DNA of 33,047 nt from Saprospiraceae bacterium. GTDB taxonomy: Bacteria; Bacteroidota; Bacteroidia; Chitinophagales; Saprospiraceae. The stretch covers positions 1-33,047 of the forward strand of contig JANQFJ010000099.1 of NCBI GenBank assembly GCA_028277915.1. Reading direction: 5' to 3'. Positions 1 through 8,236 of the stretch are shown here, one piece after another. Every line of letters begins with the position of its first letter. Position 1 is the first letter of the stretch. The notes beneath the pieces were generated by a model that had not been told where the DNA came from, did not search any database, and saw only the letters and a list, made by a program, of their open reading frames with translations. The translations under genes and the position numbers were made by a program.

Positions 1-2
1 AT

Positions 3-722
3 ATATTTACACCTAAACTTTTTGCAGCAGAATATTTGATTTTCTTTCTTCCCGTGACGGTTATTTTTCTGTTTTCCGGGAATTATGGAGCTGCCGTCAT
101 CCAAAATGCGGGATTGATATTGCTCTGTTTTGTCAAACCATTTTCAGGCTCAAAAAGAGGCTTCGCTGGGCGATTGGATTTGAAATTGCTCCCTGCCAAG
201 GCATTTGAAGCGCGAAGTTATCTTCGAAGATTTTTCATTCCTTTGGTTTTTGTTCACCTCTTTCTTTTGGGGACAGGGATCTTTGTGGCACCTGCTCTTC
301 TGGCTGCGTTATTTATAGCAATTATTTTTGCAGCTTTTTTTGATGAGGTTGAAAGCAAGGAGTTGTTCGAAATTTTTCATTTTCGGAAAGGCATTTTGAC
401 GAGCAAAATTCAACTCTATTTGAGTTTATATTTTGTGTTGATGATTCCGCATGTCTTGCTTTTTTTGATACTCCATTTCCAGTTCTGGTATTTACTTTTA
501 GCGGCATTATTTCTAGGAACGACTGTGATTCTTTTTAATATTTTTTACAGATATGCACACTTTACACCGTATCGAAGAAGGGTTTACAATTCTACTGCAA
601 ATTCACTTTTTATATTTTCGATACTGATTCCGTTTTTTTACCCGGTGACTTTGATTTACCTGATGATCTATTGGCTCAGAGCCAGAAAAAACATCAAATT
701 TTATTATGCTGAAAATAAATAA
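3..722 (+). CDS. ABC transporter permease, 5' end outside window
   Basis: Hydrophobic membrane protein, probably the membrane-spanning half of an ABC exporter whose ATPase is the next gene. The frame is open to the left edge (codons for FTPKLFAAEY precede the TTG at 36), so the true start lies outside the window and TTG 36 is not a credible start. The visible part has about six hydrophobic segments separated by basic loops, and ends in a basic tail. Its last 17 bases overlap the ATPase start, which is strong evidence that the two are co-translated partners. It resembles the large Bacteroidota ABC permeases of the DUF5687 type, but that family name is a guess. The substrate cannot be read from the sequence. 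Sure about a membrane subunit, less so about the family. Confidence 0.75.
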   Translation: MFTPKLFAAEYLIFFLPVTVIFLFSGNYGAAVIQNAGLILLCFVKPFSGSKRGFAGRLDLKLLPAKAFEARSYLRRFFIPLVFVHLFLLGTGIFVAPALLAALFIAIIFAAFFDEVESKELFEIFHFRKGILTSKIQLYLSLYFVLMIPHVLLFLILHFQFWYLLLAALFLGTTVILFNIFYRYAHFTPYRRRVYNSTANSLFIFSILIPFFYPVTLIYLMIYWLRARKNIKFYYAENK

Positions 723-1392
723 TTTATCTGTTTCTTTCGGTGATCACAAAGTTTTAAATGGCTTGAATTTGGAATGCAACAAAGGAGAATTGCATGGTGT
801 TTTGGGGATGAACGGAGCAGGAAAAACAACCCTTTTCCGAACAATTTATGGTTTTAAAAAGAAAGACAGTGGTGATTGTATTTTTGAAAATGGACCCGTA
901 AAAAGTCAAAAAATTGGATTTTTAGAAACTGAAAATTATTACTATTCTTACATGAAAGGGCAGGAATATCTTGACCTGCTTTCCGGAACCGACAATCATT
1001 TTGATGTCGAAAAATGGAATCAATTTTTTAACCTTCCACTGGATGATTTGATTGATACCTATTCGACGGGGATGAAGAAAAAATTGGCTTTTCTTGGGAC
1101 TATGGCGCTTGATCGATCAATTTTAATTTTCGATGAACCGTTCAACGGAGTGGATGTTGAAAGTAATGAGAAGATATTTCAGATATTGGACCGATTAAAA
1201 AAACACGGAAAAATTATCCTTCTTTCTTCACACATTCTCTCCTCTTTGACAAACATTTGCGATAAAATAAGTTATTTAAAAGGTGGTGTGATTGCAAAAA
1301 CCTATGGAAGAGATGAGTTTTCGATGCTTGAATCTGAATTGCGGGAAATGGTTCAGCAAAATATCAACCAGACTTTGAACGATTTACTTTAA
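706..1392 (+). CDS. ABC transporter ATP-binding protein
   Basis: Cytoplasmic nucleotide-binding subunit that powers the permease encoded just upstream. Walker A is GMNGAGKTT at residues 34-42. The Q-loop position reads GFLETE, with Glu in place of the usual Gln. The signature is the degenerate YSTGMKKKL rather than LSGGQ. Walker B is ILIFDEPFNGVD, and SSH gives the H-loop. The STGMK signature and missing Gln are common in the BcrA/CcmA-like exporter class. At 228 residues it is a single complete domain of normal length. The ATG at 706 lies inside the permease gene (17-base overlap), so translation is probably coupled. Its 3' end overlaps the convergent MFS gene by 29 bases. The exported substrate is unknown. 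Confidence 0.93.
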   Translation: MLKINNLSVSFGDHKVLNGLNLECNKGELHGVLGMNGAGKTTLFRTIYGFKKKDSGDCIFENGPVKSQKIGFLETENYYYSYMKGQEYLDLLSGTDNHFDVEKWNQFFNLPLDDLIDTYSTGMKKKLAFLGTMALDRSILIFDEPFNGVDVESNEKIFQILDRLKKHGKIILLSSHILSSLTNICDKISYLKGGVIAKTYGRDEFSMLESELREMVQQNINQTLNDLL

Positions 1393-2638
1393 AATAGGCA
1401 ATACTCTCCAAAATCAACACGATTATTATCAATCCTGATGACAAAATCAACAAGCCCAATCCAATCCCAAGCAAATCTGCAAACCAGCCCAATAATAAAG
1501 CAATAACCGCTGCAAAAATGGTTTTTAGAAAATTCTGAACAGAGAGCATACTTGTTAAAATTTCCTCTGGAACTTCGTCAACAACATAGCCTGTGAGAAT
1601 TGGTTTGCGCAGGTTTTCAAGCACATAAACCAATAAAAATGTTGAAATTGCCAGAATCAGGTACTGAGTATAATAAAACAAGCCCGACAAAGCACCAAAA
1701 CCCAATCCCAAAAATAAAGTTGCAGCAGCGATTGCAGCTTTGTGTTTTAAACTTCGGGTCAGTTTTCCGGCCTGGGAAGATGCAAATGCGGTGAGCATAT
1801 AGATGAAAAAGTAGAGGATTCCAACTACCAGTCCAACCTTTTTATCCGGATTTTGAATGAATGCCAGAATTGGCATGGCAATAGCCAAAGCGGCCATCAT
1901 GGGCTGGATGAAATCTTTGATGCCTTTCAAATAAGCAGAATGCAATGCAGAAGTTGATATAATTGAGGCAACTTTAATATTTCGTGTGACTTTCCAAAGC
2001 TTTAGGAGGAATTCAGGGATAGTTTCTCTTTTTACGATTTTTGAAGAACCTAATCGATTCAATTCTTTTGGATAGCTCAGTACCAATATAAAGTTTAGAA
2101 GGTAGGGGATTACAGAGTATAAAAAGATATTTTGAAAAGTCCCTTCTAAAAACACTAAAAATCCGGCAACGATCGCTGAAACTGCCGAACCGCGCTGTGA
2201 CCAGGCTCTGGTGTGGCCATAATAATCAATTTTGTGATTGTACCAACCATGAATCTTAAGATATTCCATAATCATGGCCTTGTGCGTTCCACTTCTGAAA
2301 GCATCGGCAGCTCCATATAAAATGAAAGCGATCATTAACAAATAAAAATTTGCCGTCAAATAAAGTATGATGTATGAAATGATATAAAGCAGAAATGAAC
2401 CAAGCAGCGCTTCTTTTCGCCCAAATTGATCTGCAATAATACCGGAGGGCACCTCCATTAAAAAGGAAATAATCTCGCGAATGGCGTACAATATCCCGAT
2501 TTGGGTATAGCTCACTCCGATTTGATTCAAAAAGAGAATGATGAAAGCATCAAAAAATCGCAGATTCTTCAGGAATCCATAAAACGAAAATTTCCAGTAT
2601 TGCAGATTTTTCGGATAAAGGGAATCGCGCTTTGCCAT
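1364..2638 (-). CDS. MFS transporter
   Basis: Major facilitator superfamily permease of 424 residues, the usual length, with about 12 hydrophobic segments in two halves. The MFS motif A between helices 2 and 3 reads GIIADQFGRKEALLGS. It is a proton- or gradient-driven transporter in the inner membrane, but nothing in the sequence fixes the substrate. A drug or small-metabolite exporter is one possibility. ATG at 2638 gives a basic start (MAKRDSLYPKN) before helix 1. It lies downstream of the CAP-domain gene on the same strand (108-base gap), and its stop codon is inside the convergent ABC ATPase gene. Confidence 0.88.
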   Translation of the reverse strand: MAKRDSLYPKNLQYWKFSFYGFLKNLRFFDAFIILFLNQIGVSYTQIGILYAIREIISFLMEVPSGIIADQFGRKEALLGSFLLYIISYIILYLTANFYLLMIAFILYGAADAFRSGTHKAMIMEYLKIHGWYNHKIDYYGHTRAWSQRGSAVSAIVAGFLVFLEGTFQNIFLYSVIPYLLNFILVLSYPKELNRLGSSKIVKRETIPEFLLKLWKVTRNIKVASIISTSALHSAYLKGIKDFIQPMMAALAIAMPILAFIQNPDKKVGLVVGILYFFIYMLTAFASSQAGKLTRSLKHKAAIAAATLFLGLGFGALSGLFYYTQYLILAISTFLLVYVLENLRKPILTGYVVDEVPEEILTSMLSVQNFLKTIFAAVIALLLGWFADLLGIGLGLLILSSGLIIIVLILESIAYFKVNRSKSG

Positions 2639-2746
2639 GCTGCAAAACTATCAGAAATATAGACTCTGCTCAAACTTTTTTTAATAAATTGGAATGAAAA
2701 AAATGGCAAATATGCAATTTGTGTTTGTAGTTCGGAATCTGAAGCA

Positions 2747-3235
2747 CTATTTCATCTTTCGTCCAAAATTCTGCACCCAGAATATCCCTTCTTTTGCAGC
2801 GCCAAAATCTTTATAGCTTGCGCTCATCAATGTGACACAATGATCGGGGCTTTCTTTCCATCCCAAAACTGCACCTTCAAGACTTTTATATCCCCAGCTA
2901 ACATTTTCTCCAACGGCTCCCCAATAATAGCCTGCTGATCGAATTCGGTCACTGATTTTGCTCCCATTAGAACCACGGTGTCCTATGAAATTATTAGCAT
3001 TCATATCTTTTGCATGTAATTTTGCGGCTTTTTCCAGCTTAGAATTCCATTGGAGAGGAGGAGCCGGCGGCATGTAATATTTTCCGCATTGACATCCTTC
3101 AGAACGGATTTGATTTACCAGCTTTAGCATTTCTACCTTAAAATTTTCATCATTATTTGCAGATTGAATTGAAAATTCATCGACTGGAGGGTTGATTCCA
3201 AAAATCAGAAAGGCTAGGAGGAGCAATTTAGGCAT
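2747..3235 (-). CDS. Secreted CAP-domain (SCP/PR1-like) protein
   Basis: Small exported protein of 162 residues. An N-terminal hydrophobic stretch (MPKLLLLAFLIFG) is a likely signal peptide. The rest is a CAP domain: helix with KLVNQIRSEG, the LHAKDM histidine motif, FIGHRGSNG, GENVSWGY and a final WVQNFG. These match the bacterial YkwD-like branch of the CAP/SCP superfamily, whose molecular role is mostly unknown (binding or protease-like roles have been proposed). Cysteines at SEGCQCG and near DHCVTL could form disulphides outside the cytoplasm. ATG 3235 is preceded by no clear ribosome site, as is usual in this phylum. Confidence 0.88.
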   Translation of the reverse strand: MPKLLLLAFLIFGINPPVDEFSIQSANNDENFKVEMLKLVNQIRSEGCQCGKYYMPPAPPLQWNSKLEKAAKLHAKDMNANNFIGHRGSNGSKISDRIRSAGYYWGAVGENVSWGYKSLEGAVLGWKESPDHCVTLMSASYKDFGAAKEGIFWVQNFGRKMK

Positions 3236-3506
3236 TTTCTATAAGGGGTTTTGAAAATTAAAACCGCCTAACTAACGACCTCAGTATCAAAATTGGTATA
3301 ATGTTGCCCCTTTAATTAATGTAATCTAGGGTTCCTCAACCTGTTTCAAATTAATTTTCACTTTGTTGTTGTCCTTTCCTTACAATTGCCTTTAGGTCCA
3401 ATGTTTTCTTTGTTTTGAGTTCCAATTTTATATAAATTCTGCATTCTTTTTATCCAGATTCGTTAAACCTTCCTATTTTGCCACCCAATCAAAAGATATA
3501 CATTAA
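3236..3506. other. Divergent intergenic region, no gene
   Basis: AT-rich space between the divergent CAP-domain gene and the TonB receptor gene. It must hold both promoters. Just upstream of the receptor there is a 7-base TATTTTG (about 3474-3480), one base short of the Bacteroidota -7 box, so I do not call it. I see no hairpin or coding potential. Confidence 0.5.
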
Positions 3507-5852
3507 ATGGGCAACCGAATATTTTGGACGGTCTTTTGGATGGCTTTTACTTTAGTATATGCTTATGGTCAGCAGGAGGATAGTTTACAACTAGGCTTTT
3601 CACAACTTAACTGGAAGGATGTAAAAAGCGGTAAGAAATTACTGACAGCCACAAAGGTTATTTCAGGGAGTCGATCGGAAAAGGAAGTAGCTGATCTGCC
3701 TTTTTCCATTTTTGTAATTACAGGCGAAGAAATCCGGCAAAATGGTTATCTGACATTGACGGATGTTCTCAAACGTTTACCCGGCATTCGAGTGTCACAA
3801 CCTGGGTCTGCATTAGAGGGGGAGACTTTTTTGATGAGGGGTTTGATTGGAAATTCTTATGCAAAAATTCTGATCAACGATGTACCCATTAAACCCTTTT
3901 TGGTGAGCGGAATGCCTATCGGGGCGCAACTTCCCATACGGGAGGCCGAACGCATCGAAATCATTTATGGCCCTGCTGCTACCTTATATGGAGCTGATGC
4001 ATCGGCAGGTATTATTAATATCATCCTGAAAGATTCTGAAAGACCTGTCTATGTCCAGGCGGATTTGGGCTTTGGTACAAATGGCTTTGAAAACCTTGAT
4101 ATTATGTTTAGTGGTAAAATGGGTAAAGGGAAAAGAGTTTTGAAGTTTAAAGTTTTTGGCAATTATACATTTTACAATGACAGGAAAATTATATACGATA
4201 TAGATACGCTTTATAATCCAAGAATTTATGAAGATATTATAGAGGCTTCTAGTTATTCTTATCTTGATCGCCCTAATTATAAGGGGACCGAAGAGTCCCC
4301 GCAATTTGGCCAACTACCTCATTTGAGTAGTGCTTTAGGTATTGATTTGCAGTATCAAAATTGGCAATTTTCTATCCAGCGGTATTATCGCCGTGACCAC
4401 AGCTCGATTGGGCTAAACCCTTATGCCGTATCTTATGCCAATCCACTTAATTATTTTGGAGAACATATCAACAATTTCAACCTCAGTTTTAGCAAAACGA
4501 AAAACCGTTTTAATATAAAAACTTCACTTTCTACATTGCTTTATGAAACTGATGAACGTAGTTCATATTCTTATGTGATTCCCGTATTAAATCTTGTACA
4601 CCAAGAATTTGCAGATTTACTTGTAGGGAGTGACACGGAATTGGATTCTTTAAGAATGGCGATTGACGACTTTTATTTTTCTGGCACACGGTTCAGTTCA
4701 GCTTCTTCAATAGAAGGAATAGCAGATGTTTTGATGGGGTATAAATTCAATAAGAGTTTTGAGCTAGCCGGAGGGATAAATCTACAGGCAGGCGCAGGTA
4801 GTCCTTTGCTCAATTTCAGTCCTAATCCTTTAGGTGATATTGGTAATAGCACTGAGGTCAAACGTATTGTTGTTGACGATGCAATTTACTTCGATTTAAG
4901 TTCCTTTTTAGAAGCTTATCTGAATATTGGCAAATGGAATATTATTGTAGGAACACAGTTATTTACCCGTCGAAGTGATTATTTAAAAACTAACCGGATA
5001 TATTTCAATCCCAGGCTGGCCCTGCAATATCGCTGGACAGATAAGTTTAGCATCAGGGCATCTACCGGAAGGTCATTCCGATATCCTTCCCCTTATTATT
5101 CTGCTACTTCATATACGATTAGTTTAGATAATTATGGTTTTGCAAGGACTGGTGCAAATCTGAGCCCTGAAAAAACATACAGCGCAGAATTAGGTTGTCG
5201 CTGGAAGTTAGGAGCGAAAGTTCATGGTGACGCGAGTGTTTATTATACCCGAACAATTGATTTTATACGCTACTCAATTCAGCCAAATTTTGATTTTACT
5301 GAGTTTACATTGGGGTATTCTAATGATAATAAATCTTTCGCTGAATTATATGGCATTCAATCCAGTATTTCTTTTACCAATATAATACAGTCAATTGGCC
5401 TCAATAGTACTATAAATATTAACTATGCCAGAGGGAAAGAGGCGAGGAATTTCTACTCTTTTGCGCAAGGAGATAATATTTCATTTACATTAGGCGGTCT
5501 TCTGTCCCAGCCCGAATGGATTGCACAAGTTGATTTTGAATTCAGACCTTTTAAGAAAGTTCGTTTGCTATTTGAAAATACTTATATGACAAATAGCTGG
5601 ACCCGTAATACACTATTATATCAGGTGCCTGATTTAGTGAATAATGAGCAGCTACTTAATCCGGGGTTTTATACGCTTGACGTAACGGTTAATTATCAAT
5701 TTAACAAAAACTTGCTGGCTTATTTAAAGGTCAACAACATTTTTGATACAGAATATGCCGGCATTGATGCTACTTCTGATGCAAATGGTTTGTTTTATAA
5801 TCCGCAGACCAAAAGATTTATTAGAATTGGGATAAACTATAGACTGGAATAG
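3507..5852 (+). CDS. TonB-dependent outer-membrane receptor
   Basis: Outer-membrane gated beta-barrel of 781 residues that would import a ligand using TonB energy. A signal peptide ends near YAYGQQ (residues 19-23). A plug domain follows (about 60-175) with DLPFSIFVITGEEI, LTDVLKRLPGIRV, FLMRGL and IEIIYGPAATLYGADASAG. The remainder is barrel, with strands rich in aromatic alternation, and it ends in a typical C-terminal strand (IRIGINYRLE). There is no N-terminal CarboxypepD-like extension and no SusD partner nearby, so a glycan-utilisation (SusC) role is unlikely; siderophore, cofactor or peptide uptake fits better, but the ligand is unknown. The stop is 11 bases before the cyclase gene, so the two are probably one transcript. 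Confidence 0.93.
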   Translation: MGNRIFWTVFWMAFTLVYAYGQQEDSLQLGFSQLNWKDVKSGKKLLTATKVISGSRSEKEVADLPFSIFVITGEEIRQNGYLTLTDVLKRLPGIRVSQPGSALEGETFLMRGLIGNSYAKILINDVPIKPFLVSGMPIGAQLPIREAERIEIIYGPAATLYGADASAGIINIILKDSERPVYVQADLGFGTNGFENLDIMFSGKMGKGKRVLKFKVFGNYTFYNDRKIIYDIDTLYNPRIYEDIIEASSYSYLDRPNYKGTEESPQFGQLPHLSSALGIDLQYQNWQFSIQRYYRRDHSSIGLNPYAVSYANPLNYFGEHINNFNLSFSKTKNRFNIKTSLSTLLYETDERSSYSYVIPVLNLVHQEFADLLVGSDTELDSLRMAIDDFYFSGTRFSSASSIEGIADVLMGYKFNKSFELAGGINLQAGAGSPLLNFSPNPLGDIGNSTEVKRIVVDDAIYFDLSSFLEAYLNIGKWNIIVGTQLFTRRSDYLKTNRIYFNPRLALQYRWTDKFSIRASTGRSFRYPSPYYSATSYTISLDNYGFARTGANLSPEKTYSAELGCRWKLGAKVHGDASVYYTRTIDFIRYSIQPNFDFTEFTLGYSNDNKSFAELYGIQSSISFTNIIQSIGLNSTININYARGKEARNFYSFAQGDNISFTLGGLLSQPEWIAQVDFEFRPFKKVRLLFENTYMTNSWTRNTLLYQVPDLVNNEQLLNPGFYTLDVTVNYQFNKNLLAYLKVNNIFDTEYAGIDATSDANGLFYNPQTKRFIRIGINYRLE

Positions 5853-5863
5853 AATATTATATT

Positions 5864-8140
5864 ATGTCTGACTTTAAAAACCTCATCATATTATTTCTTT
5901 GTTGCATTCCTTTTATTGCCTGGGCTCAACAAGATGAAGTGCCTGGTCTGATGCAGATTGCTTACGAAGAACAAACATCCGGGGCACCTGCTAGTAGAAT
6001 ATTGGCCCGTTGGCTTCAAGTAAACGGTACAATTCAGGAAACAAAAGAGCATCCAGCGTTTCAAGAGGTGTGTGTAAACATTGCTAAAATATATAAGAAT
6101 GAGGAATTATATGAACAGGCGCTCCCATATTACCTGCAAGCCCATGCTGCTTTAAGTAAAAATGATAATTTTGACGATCGATCACAAAGTTTGTATCAAC
6201 AATTGGCTGAAACTTATGCCAATCTATCAAAACCGGATAGTGCCTATTATTATTACGATCATATTCTCACAGATATGGAAAAATCGGGCAACCTCAATGG
6301 GCAAATCAATACTTTGAAAGAAATAGTGGAGGCATATGTACTTAATAAACAATACCGAAAAGCACTGGATTTTAACCTTCGCATCAAGCAATTGTTAGAA
6401 GATCATCAACGACCTGATAAAGAGCGCGTACTAATCTATAATAATCTTGGTTACAATTATAACCACCTGGAGCAATACCAAGAATCCATACTCTATTTCG
6501 AACAAGCTCTAGAACTCTTAGATAAAGAAGACTACTATGCTCAAGCAATTCTTAATGTAAATATTGGAATTGCATATTATAATTTAGGACAATTTAATAC
6601 AAGTATCGATTATTTGTTGAAAGCAAGAAAAATTAAAAATAAACATGAATCCAAAAGTCTTGATGAAATTGATCAGTTGTTGGCCACGATCTATCTCAAA
6701 AAGCAAGATTTCCATAATGCTTTGCGATATTCAGATCAATCAAGAGCTTTAGCGCTGTCTAATCAAAATGATGTCCTACTTACAGATGTATATTATACTA
6801 CTGCTCTTATTCACGCAGAATTGTACGAACATGACATAGCTTTAGATTTTTTTCAAAAACACCTGAGGCTAAAGGACTCGTTTGCATTACAAGAAAAATT
6901 TCGTCAGCAACAATTGTTACAACAACAGATTGATTTAGAACGAACGGAAAAGCAGGTCAAACTTTTTATGATCAATGAAGATGTGAAAGAATTGATGATT
7001 GAACAGCTGAAAATAGAAGCCGAAAACCAACAACTGGAATTGGAAAATAAAGAAGCTCAATTGGTTACCGAACAAAAAGAAAAGGAATTGTTACAAAAAG
7101 AAAATACGATCAAAGCCAGCAAATTAAAAACTCAGGAGTTGGAAACGCAACGGGCAAAACAGGAGCTGGAATTAGCTCATCAACGACTGATTGCCTCGCA
7201 ACAGGAGAAGGAAGTAGCCACACTTCAGCAAAAAGAGGCTCTCCAGCAACTCGAAATCCAAAATAAAGAAGCCCAATTGGCCTCTGAACAAAAAGAAAAA
7301 GATTTGTTGCTCAGAGACAAAGAGATCAGTACACTGGAATTAGACAAACAAAAGGAAAGAGTACAATTTTTCTATGGTTTGGGAGCCTTATTGACGTTGA
7401 TTATTCTTGTTGTTGCTGGCGGTTTATTATACTCTCGCAAACTCAATAAGCAACTCAATCAGAAAAATGAAGCTATTGAGCAGCAAAAAGAAGAGATCAT
7501 TTCTGAACGCAACAAATCTGACAAACTACTCCTCAATATTTTACCGGAGGAAACTGCCCAGGAACTCAAAGAAAAGGGTTTTGCAAGTCCCAAAAGTTAT
7601 AAGGAAGCTACAGTTTTATTTACTGATTTTAGTGGTTTCACGCGGGTGGCTTCTTCTATGAGTCCTGAACAACTCATAGAAGAACTTAATTACTGCTTTC
7701 AAAACTTTGATAACATTATTGAAAATCATGGGATGGAGAAAATAAAAACCATTGGTGATGCTTATTTATGTGTTTCGGGGGTGCCCGTGCCGGGTGATCA
7801 AGATCCCTTTCAAGCCATACGAGCAGGTAAAGAAATCATCGCTTTTATGGACAAAAGAATATCTGAGAAAAAAGCTTCTGGCGAAGATTATTGGCAGATG
7901 CGGATGGGTATTCACAGTGGTCCCTTGGTTGCAGGCGTTGTAGGTAACAAAAAATTTGCTTACGACATATGGGGAGATACAGTAAATATCGCCAGTCGAA
8001 TGGAGAGCAATGGAGAGCCTAGCAAAATTAACATCTCAGAAGCGACTTACCAACTGATCAAAGATCAATACACTTGCCAGCCAAGAGGAAAGATTTTGGC
8101 AAAAAATGTTGGAGAAGTAAGTATGTATTTTGTTGAATGA
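5864..8140 (+). CDS. TPR/coiled-coil membrane-anchored class III adenylate cyclase
   Basis: Receptor-type cyclase of 758 residues. Order: signal peptide (MSDFKN to WAQQ, 1-23), tetratricopeptide-like repeats (about 60-340), a long Gln/Glu/Lys-rich coiled coil (about 345-500), one membrane segment (about 502-524), then a cytoplasmic class III cyclase domain (about 580-758). The metal-binding Asp residues are D588 (LFTDFSGFT) and D632 (TIGDAY). The base-selecting residues are K628 (KIKTIGD) and D701 (YDIWGD), the adenylate rather than guanylate pattern, with transition-state N708 and R712. The expected product is cyclic AMP. The topology puts the TPR and coiled coil outside the inner membrane as a sensor and the cyclase inside. 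It follows the TonB receptor by 11 bases. Two stretches of the coiled coil are near-duplicates 72 residues apart. Confidence 0.92.
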   Translation: MSDFKNLIILFLCCIPFIAWAQQDEVPGLMQIAYEEQTSGAPASRILARWLQVNGTIQETKEHPAFQEVCVNIAKIYKNEELYEQALPYYLQAHAALSKNDNFDDRSQSLYQQLAETYANLSKPDSAYYYYDHILTDMEKSGNLNGQINTLKEIVEAYVLNKQYRKALDFNLRIKQLLEDHQRPDKERVLIYNNLGYNYNHLEQYQESILYFEQALELLDKEDYYAQAILNVNIGIAYYNLGQFNTSIDYLLKARKIKNKHESKSLDEIDQLLATIYLKKQDFHNALRYSDQSRALALSNQNDVLLTDVYYTTALIHAELYEHDIALDFFQKHLRLKDSFALQEKFRQQQLLQQQIDLERTEKQVKLFMINEDVKELMIEQLKIEAENQQLELENKEAQLVTEQKEKELLQKENTIKASKLKTQELETQRAKQELELAHQRLIASQQEKEVATLQQKEALQQLEIQNKEAQLASEQKEKDLLLRDKEISTLELDKQKERVQFFYGLGALLTLIILVVAGGLLYSRKLNKQLNQKNEAIEQQKEEIISERNKSDKLLLNILPEETAQELKEKGFASPKSYKEATVLFTDFSGFTRVASSMSPEQLIEELNYCFQNFDNIIENHGMEKIKTIGDAYLCVSGVPVPGDQDPFQAIRAGKEIIAFMDKRISEKKASGEDYWQMRMGIHSGPLVAGVVGNKKFAYDIWGDTVNIASRMESNGEPSKINISEATYQLIKDQYTCQPRGKILAKNVGEVSMYFVE

Positions 8141-8170
8141 AGTTGAACAGGGAAGAAAACTCAAATAAAA

Positions 8171-8201
8171 AAAACCTAACGAAATTGATTCGCTAGGTTT
8201 T
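8171..8201 (-). terminator. Intrinsic terminator between cyclase and ftsK genes
   Basis: Inverted repeat with 8-base outer arms (AAAACCTA, 8171-8178; TAGGTTTT, 8194-8201), one mismatch, then 4 inner pairs (CGAA/TTCG) around ATTGA. On the minus strand the arm runs into a long T tract (8174 down to 8167), so it mainly ends ftsK. It may also act weakly on the plus-strand cyclase transcript. Confidence 0.75.
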
Positions 8202-8236
8202 AAGTTTCCCTGTGAAATTATTCACAAGGTTGCCTC

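Noticed and set aside
3474..3480. TATTTTG upstream of the TonB receptor, and a similar one upstream of parA (12693-12699)
   Set aside because: One base shorter than the TAnnTTTG box and without a spaced TTG; too weak to call promoters.
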